A stretch of DNA of 64,000 bases. It comes from Streptomyces sp. NBC_00708. Lineage in GTDB: Bacteria > Actinomycetota > Actinomycetes > Streptomycetales > Streptomycetaceae. This document shows positions 20,305 to 29,265 of the stretch, piece by piece. The notes below the pieces were generated by a model. The model was not told the DNA's origin. It searched no databases and saw nothing but the letters and a program-made list of their open reading frames with translations. The DNA is taken from positions 5,270,001 to 5,334,000 of the forward strand of contig CP108997.1 in NCBI GenBank assembly GCA_036226585.1, given 5' to 3'. Position 1 is the stretch's first letter. Every line of letters starts with the position of its first letter. Both the position numbers and the translations under genes were made by a program.

Positions 20305-20592
20305 CCTGGGGCATTCGGGTGAAAAGGTGATGCCGATGACCTCGGCGGACGCTTCGACGGCGGCTCCGGGGCCGGTGCCTGCGGCGACGGCCCCGGGGGC
20401 CGGACGTGTTCGCACCCCGAGGGGCTGTCATGTCCGCGGCCGGGTCGCGCGTCATGTCCGAACGCCCGGGAGCGCACGGTCCCCATCCTCTATCCTGCGC
20501 GCACCGCGACAACTCAGTCACGCTACGCTCACAAGGATTCCGCCCCAGAGACAAGTCCCAGTACTTCACGGCAGAACGGCTCAAGGCACCAC
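20305..20592 (+). promoter_or_regulatory. whiG upstream region
   Basis: 288 bases between dprA and whiG with no credible gene. A TTGACC lies at 20301-20306 and a TATCCT motif near 20490, but I cannot pair either with a partner at a convincing spacing. No terminator hairpin is evident. Confidence 0.35.
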
Positions 20593-21429
20593 ATGCCCCA
20601 GCACACCTCCGGGTCTGACCGCGCGGCAGTTCCACCGGCTGCGCGTGGCACTGTGCGCCCTCCCGCCCCGTCCTCGCTCGACGAGTTGTGGCGTTCGTAC
20701 AAGACGACGGGCGACGGGCGGCTGCGGGAGCAGCTGATCCTGCACTACTCGCCCCTGGTGAAGTACGTCGCCGGGCGGGTGAGCGTGGGGCTGCCGTCCA
20801 ACGTCGAGCAGGCGGACTTCGTCTCCTCCGGGGTGTTCGGGCTGATCGACGCGATCGAGAAGTTCGACATCGAGCGGGCCATCAAGTTCGAGACGTACGC
20901 GATCACCCGGATCCGCGGCGCGATGATCGACGAACTCCGGGCGCTGGACTGGATCCCGCGCTCCGTGCGGCAGAAGGCGCGCGCCGTGGAACGCGCCTAC
21001 GCCACGCTGGAGGCCCAGCTTCGCCGTACCCCGTCCGAGGCGGAGGTCGCGGCGGAGATGGAGGTCACGCTCGACGAACTGCACGCTGTTTTCAGCCAGT
21101 TGTCCCTGGCCAACGTGGTCGCGCTGGAGGAGCTGCTCCATGTGGGCGGTGAGGGCGGCGACCGGCTGAGTCTGATGGACACGCTGGAGGACACCGCTGC
21201 CGACGATCCGGTGGAGGTGGCGGAGGACCGGGAGCTGAGACGGCTCCTCGCCCGCGCGATCAACACCCTCCCCGACCGCGAGAAGACGGTCGTCACGCTC
21301 TACTACTACGAAGGTCTGACCCTCGCCGAGATCGGCAATGTCCTCGGGGTCACCGAGAGCAGGGTCAGCCAGATCCACACCAAGTCGGTACTCCAGCTCC
21401 GGGCGAAGCTGGCGGACGCCGGCCGCTGA
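20593..21429 (+). CDS. whiG: RNA polymerase sigma factor WhiG
   Basis: 278-residue FliA/WhiG-class sigma factor that starts sporulation of aerial hyphae. Region 2 is seen in LRGL-like [19 protein letters not shown] and the -10-recognising [20 protein letters not shown]; region 3 in [20 protein letters not shown]; region 4 in [20 protein letters not shown] followed by [20 protein letters not shown]. Length and sequence fit WhiG as known from S. coelicolor. In that organism the anti-sigma factor RsiG with c-di-GMP controls its activity. It stands alone, downstream of dprA. Confidence 0.95.
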   Translation: MPQHTSGSDRAAVPPAARGTVRPPAPSSLDELWRSYKTTGDGRLREQLILHYSPLVKYVAGRVSVGLPSNVEQADFVSSGVFGLIDAIEKFDIERAIKFETYAITRIRGAMIDELRALDWIPRSVRQKARAVERAYATLEAQLRRTPSEAEVAAEMEVTLDELHAVFSQLSLANVVALEELLHVGGEGGDRLSLMDTLEDTAADDPVEVAEDRELRRLLARAINTLPDREKTVVTLYYYEGLTLAEIGNVLGVTESRVSQIHTKSVLQLRAKLADAGR

Positions 21430-21440
21430 GGCCCGCGAAC

Positions 21441-21484
21441 GGGCCGGGGTGGTGGGGCGCGCCTGCGGGCCGGGGTGGTGGGGC
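21441..21484 (+). repeat. Two copies of an 18-base G-rich direct repeat
   Basis: The unit GGGCCGGGGTGGTGGGGC occurs at 21441-21458 and 21467-21484, directly behind whiG. It is a low-complexity G-rich segment of unknown significance. Confidence 0.6.
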
Positions 21485-21634
21485 CCTGCGGCACGCCCTG
21501 CCTTCGGGGCTTCGCGTCGGCCTGCCCCCCCCGCCCCCCGGCCCACCTCGCGGGCCCGGCCGTCGAGCGCGCCGGTTCGGCCACCTCGGGGCCGCGCGCG
21601 TTCCCTGCGGCGGCCGTCGCCGTAGAGTGGAGGC

Positions 21635-22237
21635 GTGCCCAGGATTCGAGCGGCCTCCGTGGCCGAGCACCGGACCATGCAGCGCGGCGCCCTCCTGGAC
21701 GCAGCGCGCTCCCTGCTGTCCGAAGGGGGCACGGAAGCGCTGACCTTCCCCGCCCTCGCCGAACGCACCGGCCTCGCCCGGTCCTCCGTCTACGAGTACT
21801 TCCGCTCCCGCGCCGCCGTCGTCGAGGAGCTGTGCGCCGTCGACTTCCCCGTCTGGGCGGCCGAGGTGGAGAGCGCGATGGAGCGAGCGGGGGCGCCCGA
21901 GGAGAAGATCGAGGCGTACGTCCGGTGCCAGCTCGACCTCGTCGGGGACCGGCGCCACCGGGCCGTGGTCGCGATCTCCGCCAGTGAGCTGGACGCGGGC
22001 GCCCGCGAGAAGATCCGGGCGGCCCACGGCGGGCTGATCGCCATGATCGTGGAGGCGCTCGGCGACCTCGGCCATGAGGAGCCCCGCCTCGCGGCCATGC
22101 TGCTGCAGGGTTCCGTGGACGCGGCGGTCCGGCGCATCGAGCTGAGCGTGGCGGAGGAGCCGGGCATCATCGCCGACACCGCCGTGGCCATGATCCTCGA
22201 CGGCGTCCGGGGCGCGGGCGCCCGCACCCGGGACTGA
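21635..22237 (+). CDS. TetR-family transcriptional regulator
   Basis: 200 residues. The N-terminal helix-turn-helix is typical: LLDAARSLLSEGGTEALTFP, then LAERTGLARSSVYEYFRSR. The ligand-binding C-terminal domain (TetR_C) follows. The GTG at 21635 has a TAGAGT at 21623-21628 six bases upstream, which suggests a leaderless transcript rather than a ribosome-binding-site-driven start (GGAGG lies only one base from the start). It is convergent with the M23 gene, whose frame extends 448 bases into this gene on the other strand. Confidence 0.9.
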   Translation: MPRIRAASVAEHRTMQRGALLDAARSLLSEGGTEALTFPALAERTGLARSSVYEYFRSRAAVVEELCAVDFPVWAAEVESAMERAGAPEEKIEAYVRCQLDLVGDRRHRAVVAISASELDAGAREKIRAAHGGLIAMIVEALGDLGHEEPRLAAMLLQGSVDAAVRRIELSVAEEPGIIADTAVAMILDGVRGAGARTRD

Positions 22238-22911
22238 CCCCGGGCCCGCCGCCACGGCACGGCGAGGACCACCAGCACGGCGGGCGCGCCGTCACCGCGC
22301 ACGGCCGGGGCCCGCGCCCCGGCCGCCTCCCCGACCGCCCCCGCCTCCGGCGCATCCGGCAGCGGCACCCCGAACACCGGCAGCAGACGCGACGGGCCGC
22401 GCCGCAGCAACGACGGCGGCAGCAGCGACAACGGGTCCAGGTACGTGTCCCCCCGGCGCAGCCCCCAGTGCAGGCAGCCCGCCGCGCAGTGGGACGGCGA
22501 CGCCTCCAGCACGGCCACCGCCTGCCCCGCCGTGACCTCGTCGCCCTTCGCGACAAGCGGGCGCACCGGCTCGTAGGTGGTCCGCAGCGGCGGGTCACCC
22601 GTCCCGGCGAGCTCGACCGAGACCACCCCGCGCCCGGCGACCTCGCCCGCGAACGAGACCCGGCCCGCCGCGGCGGCCAGCACCTCGGCGCCCGGCGCGG
22701 CGGCCAGGTCCACCCCCCGGTGCCCCGGCCCGTACGGACCGGCGGGCGGCTCCCATCCCCGTACCACCGAGGGACGCCCGGTCAGGGGCCAGACACGTTC
22801 GCCGGCGGCCGCCGCGAAGGCGGCGCCCGGCCCTCCGCCCCAGACCACCAGCGCGGCGAGGACGACGGCCGAGGGCAGCCACCACCGCGCCCGGTCGGAT
22901 GTGATTCGCAT
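21790..22911 (-). CDS. Secreted M23-family (LytM-like) peptidase-domain protein
   Basis: 373 residues as read to the first in-frame stop. Signal peptide: PSAVVLAALVVWGGGPGAAF with probable cleavage at AFA-A. The M23 domain contains GHRGVDLAA (H-x3-D zinc ligands) and CLHWGLRRG, where the usual H-x-H is reduced to C-L-H, so one catalytic histidine is missing. Typical members end soon after; here the frame runs on for roughly 150 residues of low-complexity sequence antisense to the TetR gene (21790-22237). The domain part (22238-22911) is well supported; the tail is doubtful and may reflect loss of a stop codon. Confidence 0.75.
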   Translation of the reverse strand: MRITSDRARWWLPSAVVLAALVVWGGGPGAAFAAAAGERVWPLTGRPSVVRGWEPPAGPYGPGHRGVDLAAAPGAEVLAAAAGRVSFAGEVAGRGVVSVELAGTGDPPLRTTYEPVRPLVAKGDEVTAGQAVAVLEASPSHCAAGCLHWGLRRGDTYLDPLSLLPPSLLRRGPSRLLPVFGVPLPDAPEAGAVGEAAGARAPAVRGDGAPAVLVVLAVPWRRARGQSRVRAPAPRTPSRIMATAVSAMMPGSSATLSSMRRTAASTEPCSSMAARRGSSWPRSPSASTIMAISPPWAARIFSRAPASSSLAEIATTARWRRSPTRSSWHRTYASIFSSGAPARSIALSTSAAQTGKSTAHSSSTTAARERKYS

Positions 22912-23187
22912 GGCAGCAGCGTCCCCCGGCGACCGGAATCCCGGGGATCACGCCCCGGATCTGTGGACCACCCGCCGGTTGTGGACAGCGCCGTCACCCG
23001 GGACCCGGACGGTCCCGTACACTTCTTCAGGCGACCCGGGTCACCGGGTCGACTTCGCACGCCCCGCCACCACCCGCTCAGCGGAGGTGGCCGCGCCCCT
23101 CGGTCCCTCGTGGCACGGCGCGCCGGGGCGTCAGGCGCGACAGCAAACCTGCTGGCGCGATAACCGAGCACCTCAAGGAGTACGGCC
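22912..23187 (+). promoter_or_regulatory. rpsB upstream/leader region
   Basis: 276 bases between the divergent M23 gene and rpsB. It probably holds promoters for both; a long leader is normal for S2, which autoregulates. Inverted segment GACCCGGGTCACCGGGTC at 23034-23051 may form a small hairpin. The rpsB ribosome binding site is AAGGAG (23174-23179). Confidence 0.4.
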
Positions 23188-24096
23188 ATGGCCGTCGTCA
23201 CGATGCGGGAGCTGCTGGAAAGCGGCGTCCACTTCGGTCACCAGACCCGTCGCTGGAACCCGAAGATGAAGCGCTTCATCTTCACCGAGCGCAACGGCAT
23301 CTACATCATCGACCTGCTCCAGTCGCTGTCGTACATCGACCGCGCCTACGAGTTCGTCAAGGAGACCGTCGCGCACGGCGGCTCCATCATGTTCGTGGGT
23401 ACGAAGAAGCAGGCCCAGGAGGCCATCGCCGAGCAGGCGACGCGCGTCGGCATGCCGTACGTCAACCAGCGTTGGCTCGGTGGCATGCTCACCAACTTCT
23501 CCACCGTCTACAAGCGCCTTCAGCGTCTGAAGGAGCTCGAGCTCATCGACTTCGAGGACGTGGCCGCCTCCGGCCTCACCAAGAAGGAGCTCCTGGTTCT
23601 CTCCCGCGAGAAGGCCAAGCTGGAGAAGACCCTCGGTGGTATCCGCGAGATGCAGAAGGTGCCGAGCGCCGTCTGGGTCGTCGACACCAAGAAGGAGCAC
23701 ATCGCCGTCGGTGAGGCGCGCAAGCTCCACATCCCGGTCGTCGCGATCCTCGACACCAACTGCGACCCCGACGAGGTCGACTACAAGATTCCGGGCAACG
23801 ACGACGCGATCCGCTCCGTCACCCTGCTCACCCGCGTGATCGCCGACGCCGTCGCCGAGGGCCTCATCGCCCGCTCCGGCGCCGCGACCGGCGACTCGAA
23901 GCCGGGCGAGAAGGCCGCCGGCGAGCCCCTCGCCGAGTGGGAGCGTGACCTGCTCGAGGGCGACAAGAAGGCCGACGCCGAGGTCCAGTCCTCCGCCGAG
24001 ACCGAGAAGGACGCCGACGCCGACGCCAAGCCGGAGGCCATCGCCGCCGAGCAGGCCGAGGCCGAGGCCCCGGCCGCGGACGCCGAGCAGGCCTGA
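23188..24096 (+). CDS. rpsB: 30S ribosomal protein S2
   Basis: 302 residues. Core S2 with [35 protein letters not shown] and [18 protein letters not shown]; after residue 230 an Ala/Glu/Lys-rich acidic extension typical of actinobacteria. It is followed by a long hairpin and by tsf, the standard arrangement. Confidence 0.98.
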   Translation: MAVVTMRELLESGVHFGHQTRRWNPKMKRFIFTERNGIYIIDLLQSLSYIDRAYEFVKETVAHGGSIMFVGTKKQAQEAIAEQATRVGMPYVNQRWLGGMLTNFSTVYKRLQRLKELELIDFEDVAASGLTKKELLVLSREKAKLEKTLGGIREMQKVPSAVWVVDTKKEHIAVGEARKLHIPVVAILDTNCDPDEVDYKIPGNDDAIRSVTLLTRVIADAVAEGLIARSGAATGDSKPGEKAAGEPLAEWERDLLEGDKKADAEVQSSAETEKDADADAKPEAIAAEQAEAEAPAADAEQA

Positions 24097-24113
24097 CACC
24101 CGTCACGGCAGAA

Positions 24114-24177
24114 GACGGCGGGGGCCGGTGCCTCCAGGGTCTGTTCCCGAACAGGCCCTGGCACCGCCCCCGCCGTC
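24114..24177 (+). terminator. Long imperfect hairpin between rpsB and tsf
   Basis: GACGGCGGGGG at 24114-24124 pairs with CCCCCGCCGTC at 24167-24177, and the inner arms (around GGTGCC, CAGGG and GTTC) continue the stem to a loop near 24145. It probably attenuates rather than fully stops transcription, so that rpsB exceeds tsf. Confidence 0.8.
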
Positions 24178-24219
24178 CACCCGTAGATCTTTCAGACTTC
24201 GAGAGAGAAACACAGACTC

Positions 24220-25056
24220 ATGGCGAACTACACCGCCGCTGACGTCAAGAAGCTCCGTGAGCTCACCGGCGCCGGCATGATGGACTGCAAGAAGGCGCTC
24301 GACGAGGCCGACGGCAACGTCGACGGAGCCGTCGAGGCGCTGCGCATCAAGGGCCAGAAGGGCGTCGCCAAGCGCGAGGGCCGTTCCGCCGAGAACGGCG
24401 CGGTCGTCTCCCTCGTCTCCGAGGACAAGACGTCCGGCGTCCTGGTCGAGCTGAAGTGCGAGACCGACTTCGTCGCCAAGGGTGACAAGTTCCAGGCCGT
24501 CGCCAACGCCCTGGCCGCGCACGTCGCCGCGACCTCCCCGGCCGACCTGGAGGCGCTGCTCGCCTCCGAGATCGAGCCCGGCAAGACCGTCCAGGCGTAC
24601 GTGGACGAGGCCAACGCCAACCTCGGCGAGAAGATCGTCCTGGACCGCTTCGCGCAGTTCCAGGGTGCCTTCGTCTCCGTCTACATGCACCGCACCATGC
24701 CCGACCTGCCGCCGCAGATCGGTGTCATGGTCGAGCTGGACAAGGCCGACGCCGAGCTGGCCAAGGGCATCGCCCAGCACATCGCCGCCTTCGCGCCGAA
24801 GTACCTCTCCCGCGAGGACGTCCCGGCCGAGGTCGTCGAGGCCGAGCGCCGCGTCGCCGAGGAGACCACCCGCGCCGAGGGCAAGCCCGAGGCCGCCCTC
24901 CCGAAGATCGTCGAGGGTCGCGTCAACGGCTTCTTCAAGGAGGCCACCCTCCTCGGCCAGCCGTACGCGCTGGACAACAAGAAGTCGGTCCAGAAGGTTC
25001 TGGACGAGGCCGGTGTCACCCTGAAGCGCTTCTCGCGCATCAAGGTCGGCATCTGA
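24220..25056 (+). CDS. tsf: Elongation factor Ts
   Basis: 278 residues. The N-terminal UBA-like segment and signature KKLRELTGAGMMDCKKAL, then CETDFVAKGDKF, and the dimerization region. EF-Ts exchanges GDP for GTP on EF-Tu. Full length; GAGAGAAA at 24200-24207 serves as ribosome binding site. Confidence 0.98.
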   Translation: MANYTAADVKKLRELTGAGMMDCKKALDEADGNVDGAVEALRIKGQKGVAKREGRSAENGAVVSLVSEDKTSGVLVELKCETDFVAKGDKFQAVANALAAHVAATSPADLEALLASEIEPGKTVQAYVDEANANLGEKIVLDRFAQFQGAFVSVYMHRTMPDLPPQIGVMVELDKADAELAKGIAQHIAAFAPKYLSREDVPAEVVEAERRVAEETTRAEGKPEAALPKIVEGRVNGFFKEATLLGQPYALDNKKSVQKVLDEAGVTLKRFSRIKVGI

Positions 25057-25086
25057 GTCCGTCCGCGAAAAACGGCGGACCCGGTA

Positions 25087-25185
25087 GGGTCTGGTGCAGT
25101 CGACGGCCGCACACCGCCGTACGACCGCAGATCTGACGAGGAGGCCATTGCCGCTGAGGGACACCAGACCCACCGGCAATGGCCT
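25087..25185 (+). promoter_or_regulatory. pyrH leader with hairpin and possible pseudoknot
   Basis: A perfect 12-bp stem forms between 25142-25153 (AGGCCATTGCCG) and 25174-25185, followed by TCTTCG. Its 20-base loop contains CACCAGACCC (25162-25171), an exact complement of GGGTCTGGTG at 25087-25096, so a loop-upstream pseudoknot is possible on read-through transcripts. TAGGGT at 25085-25090 could instead be a -10 box; in that case the upstream arm would not be transcribed. Confidence 0.55.
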
Positions 25186-25213
25186 TCTTCGTATGTGCAC
25201 GAGGAGAATCCCC

Positions 25214-25990
25214 ATGAACAAGGGCGCGGACGCCGCCAAGGACGACCACAAGCGCGAGGACGGCAAGGTGCCCGGACGCTTCATGCTGAAGCTGTCCGGA
25301 GAGGCGTTCGCCGGCGGCGGGGGCCTCGGCGTCGACCCCGATGTCGTGCACGCCATCGCCCGCGAGATCGCCGCGGTCGTCCGGGACGGCGCGCAGATCG
25401 CGATCGTCATCGGCGGCGGCAACTTCTTCCGCGGCGCCGAGCTCCAGCAGCGGGGCATGGACCGGGCCCGCTCCGACTACATGGGCATGCTCGGCACCGT
25501 GATGAACTGCCTCGCCCTCCAGGACTTCCTGGAGAAGGAGGGCATCGACTCCCGCGTCCAGACCGCCATCACCATGGGCCAGGTCGCGGAGCCGTACATC
25601 CCGCTGCGGGCCGTGCGGCACCTGGAGAAGGGGCGCGTCGTGATCTTCGGCGCCGGCATGGGCATGCCGTACTTCTCCACCGACACCACCGCCGCGCAGC
25701 GCGCCCTGGAGATCGACGCCGAGGCGCTGCTCATGGGGAAGAACGGCGTGGACGGTGTCTACGACTCCGACCCGAAGACCAACCCCGCCGCGGTGAAGTT
25801 CGACGCGCTGGAGTACAGCGAGGTGCTCGCCCGCGACCTCAAGGTCGCCGACGCCACCGCCATCACGCTCTGCCGTGACAACGAGCTGCCGATCCTCGTC
25901 TTCGAGCTCACCGCCACCGGCAATATCGCCCGCGCCGTCAAGGGTGAGAAGATCGGCACGCTCGTGAGCGACCAGGACACCCGCGCCTGA
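25214..25990 (+). CDS. pyrH: UMP kinase
   Basis: 258-residue bacterial UMP kinase of the amino acid kinase family, converting UMP to UDP. Motifs: [47 protein letters not shown] and [18 protein letters not shown]. The ATG has GAGGAGAA at 25201-25208. The extra ~20 residues before FMLKLSG are usual in actinobacteria. A structured leader precedes it; frr follows after 157 bases. Confidence 0.97.
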   Translation: MNKGADAAKDDHKREDGKVPGRFMLKLSGEAFAGGGGLGVDPDVVHAIAREIAAVVRDGAQIAIVIGGGNFFRGAELQQRGMDRARSDYMGMLGTVMNCLALQDFLEKEGIDSRVQTAITMGQVAEPYIPLRAVRHLEKGRVVIFGAGMGMPYFSTDTTAAQRALEIDAEALLMGKNGVDGVYDSDPKTNPAAVKFDALEYSEVLARDLKVADATAITLCRDNELPILVFELTATGNIARAVKGEKIGTLVSDQDTRA

Positions 25991-26147
25991 CAACGGGTGC
26001 CTCCACCGGTGAGCCCCGGTGGGGCCGGGGCGTGGGACCGCCCCGGAAGATGGACAACGGCCTGCCGGTCGGACACCGTGCAGGTGAGGACGCGACGCAG
26101 GACCCGCCGGGCCCGCCGGGCCCGTTCAAGACACGCAGGAGCACGTG

Positions 26148-26705
26148 GTGATCGAAGAAACCCTCCTCGAGGCCGAGGAGAAGATGGAGAAGGCCGTCGT
26201 CGTCGCGAAAGAGGACTTCGCCGCGATCCGGACCGGCCGTGCGCACCCGGCGATGTTCAACAAGATCGTCGCCGACTACTACGGCGCGCCGACCCCGATC
26301 AACCAGCTCGCCTCGTTCTCGGTGCCCGAGCCCCGTATGGCGGTCGTGACGCCGTTCGACAAGACCGCGCTGCGCAACATCGAGCAGGCGATCCGCGACT
26401 CGGACCTCGGCGTCAACCCGAGCAACGACGGCAATATCATCCGGGTCAACTTCCCCGAGCTGACCGAGGAGCGCCGCCGCGACTACATCAAGGTCGCGAA
26501 GACCAAGGCCGAGGACTCCAAGATCTCGATCCGGGCCGTCCGCCGCAAGGCCAAGGAAGCGCTCGACAAGCTGGTCAAGGACAAGGAGTCCGGCGAGGAC
26601 GAGGTGCGCCGCGCCGAGAAGGAGCTCGACGACACCACCGCGAAGTACGTCGCGCAGGTGGACGAGCTGCTGAAGCACAAGGAAGCCGAGCTGCTCGAAG
26701 TCTGA
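26148..26705 (+). CDS. frr: Ribosome recycling factor
   Basis: 185 residues, the standard RRF length. Typical: [53 protein letters not shown] and [18 protein letters not shown] splits post-termination ribosomes with EF-G. Two consecutive GTG codons are available; the second (26148) is preferred because AGGAG at 26137-26141 is then six bases away. The stop overlaps the cdsA ATG by one base. Confidence 0.97.
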   Translation: MIEETLLEAEEKMEKAVVVAKEDFAAIRTGRAHPAMFNKIVADYYGAPTPINQLASFSVPEPRMAVVTPFDKTALRNIEQAIRDSDLGVNPSNDGNIIRVNFPELTEERRRDYIKVAKTKAEDSKISIRAVRRKAKEALDKLVKDKESGEDEVRRAEKELDDTTAKYVAQVDELLKHKEAELLEV

Positions 26706-27799
26706 TGAACGACTCTTCCTGGGGCGCTCCGCAGGGCGCCGGCCACCGGGTCGCGCCGGAGATGCAGGGTGCTGCGGCGGGTCCTGCCTACGATGTGCAC
26801 GACGCCCAGCAGACTCGGCCCATGCCCATCGTGCCGGACGTTCCCGACGCAGGTAGAGACGCTGAAGACCGTGATCACCGGGACCAGGGGGCCGGACGCC
26901 TGAGCGGCGGCCCCCTGTTCCGCGACGAGAAGCCGCAGGAGCCCATGCCGACCGCGCCGCCGCCTCCCCCGCCTCCGCAGAAGAAGCGCGCGGGCCGGGA
27001 TCTGGGAGCCGCCATAGGGGTCGGCCTGGGGCTCGGCGCCCTGGTCGTCGTCTCGCTCTTCGTCGTCAAGGCCGTCTTCGTCGGCGTGATCGTGATCGCC
27101 GTCGTGGTCGGCCTGTGGGAGCTCACCTCCCGGCTGGAGGAGCGCAAGGGCATCAAGGCGCCCCTCGTGCCGCTCGCGGCCGGCGGTGCCGCCATGGTCG
27201 TCGCCGGGTACGCGCGCGGGGCCGAGGGCGCCTGGATCGCCATGGCCCTGACCGCCCTGGCGGTGCTCGTCTGGCGCATGGCGCAGCCGCCCGAGGACTA
27301 CCTCAGAGACGTCACGGCGGGCATCTTCGCCGCGTTCTACGTGCCCTTCCTGGCCACCTTCGTCGCCATGCTCCTGACCGCCGACGACGGGCCGCAGCGG
27401 GTGCTCACCTTCCTGCTGCTGACCGTGGTCAGTGACACGGGGGCGTACGCGGTCGGCTGGCGGTTCGGCAAGCACAAGCTCGCGCCGCGCATCAGCCCCG
27501 GCAAGACACGCGAGGGCCTGTTCGGGGCGGTCGGCTTCGCCATGGCGGCCGGTGCGCTGTGCATGCAGTTCCTGATCGACGGCGGTTCCTGGTGGCAGGG
27601 GCTGCTGCTGGGCCTCGCCGTCGCGGCCAGCGCCACGCTGGGCGACCTGGGCGAGTCCATGATCAAGCGTGACCTCGGCATCAAGGACATGGGAACGCTG
27701 CTGCCCGGCCACGGCGGGATCATGGACCGGCTGGACTCGCTGCTGCCGACCGCCCCGGTGGTCTGGCTGCTGCTCGTCCTCTTCGTCGGCTCCGGCTGA
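26705..27799 (+). CDS. cdsA: Phosphatidate cytidylyltransferase (CDP-diacylglycerol synthase)
   Basis: 364 residues: a Pro-rich cytosolic N-terminal region of about 95 residues, then roughly eight membrane segments, and near the C-terminus the CdsA signature in [20 protein letters not shown] followed by [14 protein letters not shown]. It makes CDP-diacylglycerol from phosphatidate and CTP. Coupled to frr by a one-base overlap and ended by a strong hairpin. Confidence 0.96.
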   Translation: MNDSSWGAPQGAGHRVAPEMQGAAAGPAYDVHDAQQTRPMPIVPDVPDAGRDAEDRDHRDQGAGRLSGGPLFRDEKPQEPMPTAPPPPPPPQKKRAGRDLGAAIGVGLGLGALVVVSLFVVKAVFVGVIVIAVVVGLWELTSRLEERKGIKAPLVPLAAGGAAMVVAGYARGAEGAWIAMALTALAVLVWRMAQPPEDYLRDVTAGIFAAFYVPFLATFVAMLLTADDGPQRVLTFLLLTVVSDTGAYAVGWRFGKHKLAPRISPGKTREGLFGAVGFAMAAGALCMQFLIDGGSWWQGLLLGLAVAASATLGDLGESMIKRDLGIKDMGTLLPGHGGIMDRLDSLLPTAPVVWLLLVLFVGSG

Positions 27800-27825
27800 C
27801 CGGCTCCGGCCTGCGGTTTTCCGTA

Positions 27826-27860
27826 CGAAGGCCCGCCGTCCACAGGACGGCGGGCCTTCG
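27826..27860 (+). terminator. Hairpin terminator after cdsA
   Basis: Perfect 16-bp stem: arms 27826-27841 and 27845-27860 with a 3-base loop (ACA), 26 bases after the cdsA stop. It separates the pyrH-frr-cdsA unit from rlmN. Confidence 0.9.
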
Positions 27861-27888
27861 CCGTTCCGTCTGCGACACTGGAAGAACC

Positions 27889-28995
27889 ATGCCTAAGCCC
27901 GGAGAACTCACTTTCGTCGCGCCCCGCGGAGCCAAGAAGCCGCCGCGGCACCTCGCCGACCTCACGCCCGCCGAGCGCAGGGAGGCCGTCGCCGCGATCG
28001 GCGAGAAGCCGTTCCGCGCCCAGCAGCTCTCGCAGCACTACTTCGCGCGGTACGCGCACGACCCGGCCGAGTGGACCAACATCCCGGCCGGATCGCGGGA
28101 CAAGCTCGCCGAGGCGATGTTCCCCGACCTGATGTCCGTCGTCCGGCACATCAGCTGCGACGACGACACCACCCGTAAGACCCTGTGGAAGCTGCACGAC
28201 GGGACGCTGGTCGAGTCCGTTCTGATGCGCTACCCGGAGCGGGTCACGATGTGCATCTCCTCGCAGGCCGGCTGCGGGATGAACTGCCCGTTCTGCGCGA
28301 CCGGGCAGGCCGGTCTCGACCGCAACCTGTCCACCGCGGAGATCGTCCACCAGATCGTGGACGGGATGCGCGCGCTGCGTGACGGCGAGGTCCCCGGCGG
28401 CCCCGCCCGGCTGTCCAACATCGTGTTCATGGGCATGGGCGAGCCGCTGGCCAACTACAACCGCGTCGTCGGCGCGATCCGTCGGCTGACCGACCCCGAG
28501 CCCGACGGCCTCGGTCTCTCGCAGCGCGGGATCACCGTCTCCACCGTCGGCCTGGTGCCCGCGATGCTGCGGTTCGCCGACGAGGGCTTCAAGTGCCGCC
28601 TCGCGGTCTCGCTGCACGCCCCGGACGACGAGCTGCGCGACACCCTCGTGCCGGTCAACACCCGGTGGAACGTGCGCGAGGTGCTGGACGCCGCGTGGGA
28701 GTACGCGGAGAAGTCCGGCCGCCGCATCTCCATCGAGTACGCCCTGATCCGCGACATCAACGACCAGGCCTGGCGCGGCGACCTGCTGGGCCGCCTGCTC
28801 AAGGGCAAGCGCGTCCACGTCAACCTGATCCCGCTGAACCCGACCCCCGGCTCCAAGTGGACCGCGTCGCGGCCCGAGGACGAGCGGGCGTTCGTCGAGG
28901 CGATCGCGAGCCACGGCGTGCCGGTCACCGTCCGGGACACCCGGGGCCAGGAGATCGACGGTGCCTGCGGGCAGCTGGCGGCCTCCGAGCGCTGA
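27889..28995 (+). CDS. rlmN: Dual-specificity rRNA/tRNA adenosine-C2 methyltransferase RlmN
   Basis: 368-residue radical-SAM enzyme methylating A2503 of 23S rRNA and A37 of some tRNAs. The cluster-binding motif is in [18 protein letters not shown] (C-x3-C-x2-C), with GMGEPLANY, and the C-terminal catalytic cysteine in GACGQL. The start ATG lies 28 bases after the cdsA terminator hairpin, so the gene probably has its own promoter there. Full length for the family. Confidence 0.96.
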   Translation: MPKPGELTFVAPRGAKKPPRHLADLTPAERREAVAAIGEKPFRAQQLSQHYFARYAHDPAEWTNIPAGSRDKLAEAMFPDLMSVVRHISCDDDTTRKTLWKLHDGTLVESVLMRYPERVTMCISSQAGCGMNCPFCATGQAGLDRNLSTAEIVHQIVDGMRALRDGEVPGGPARLSNIVFMGMGEPLANYNRVVGAIRRLTDPEPDGLGLSQRGITVSTVGLVPAMLRFADEGFKCRLAVSLHAPDDELRDTLVPVNTRWNVREVLDAAWEYAEKSGRRISIEYALIRDINDQAWRGDLLGRLLKGKRVHVNLIPLNPTPGSKWTASRPEDERAFVEAIASHGVPVTVRDTRGQEIDGACGQLAASER

Positions 28996-29042
28996 GGACG
29001 GGCGGCCCGGGGCACCCGGAACCCCGGCCGAAAACGGGCGTG

Positions 29043-29048
29043 TAGCCT
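29043..29048 (+). promoter_or_regulatory. Candidate -10 box before the TPP riboswitch
   Basis: TAGCCT at 29043-29048 lies 25 bases before the riboswitch and resembles Streptomyces vegetative -10 boxes. No good -35 element is seen at the normal distance. Confidence 0.4.
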
Positions 29049-29072
29049 GGGGCCGAAATCAACTGCATATTC

Positions 29073-29170
29073 CGACAGGGGAGCGCCACAGCGCTGAGAG
29101 TGCGGCACCAAGGACAGGTTGGCCGCAGACCCTCTGAACCTCGCCCGGGTCATTCCGGGTAGGAAGTTCG
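29073..29170 (+). ncRNA. TPP (thiamine pyrophosphate) riboswitch
   Basis: The conserved parts of the THI element are in order: GACAGGGGAGC (29074-29084), CTGAGAG (29094-29100), ACCCTCTGAACC (29129-29140) and the closing CGGGTAGGAAG (29156-29166). It lies 96 bases before a lipoprotein gene whose neighbours are an ABC permease and ATPase, so those genes are very likely a thiamine transporter shut off by TPP. Confidence 0.95.
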
Positions 29171-29190
29171 GACCATACTCAAGCTGTTGC

Positions 29191-29229
29191 GCCCTGCCCG
29201 CTTCCGGTTCCCACCGGTGCGGGCAGGGC
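29191..29229 (+). terminator. Terminator-like hairpin downstream of the TPP aptamer
   Basis: GCCCTGCCCGC (29191-29201) pairs perfectly with GCGGGCAGGGC (29219-29229); an inner CCGGT/ACCGG pair shortens the loop. It is followed by the pyrimidine-rich CGCGTCTCTTCCTGG. As it stands between aptamer and gene, it may be the riboswitch expression platform. Confidence 0.7.
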
Positions 29230-29238
29230 CGCGTCTCT

Positions 29239-29255
29239 TCCTGGTCACTCCAGGA
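29239..29255 (+). promoter_or_regulatory. Small hairpin covering the thiB ribosome binding site
   Basis: TCCTGG (29239-29244) pairs with CCAGGA (29250-29255), which takes up the first four bases of the AGGAGG ribosome binding site at 29252-29257. The ATG follows at 29266. This could give a translational layer of control. Confidence 0.5.
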
Positions 29256-29265
29256 GGAATCACAC

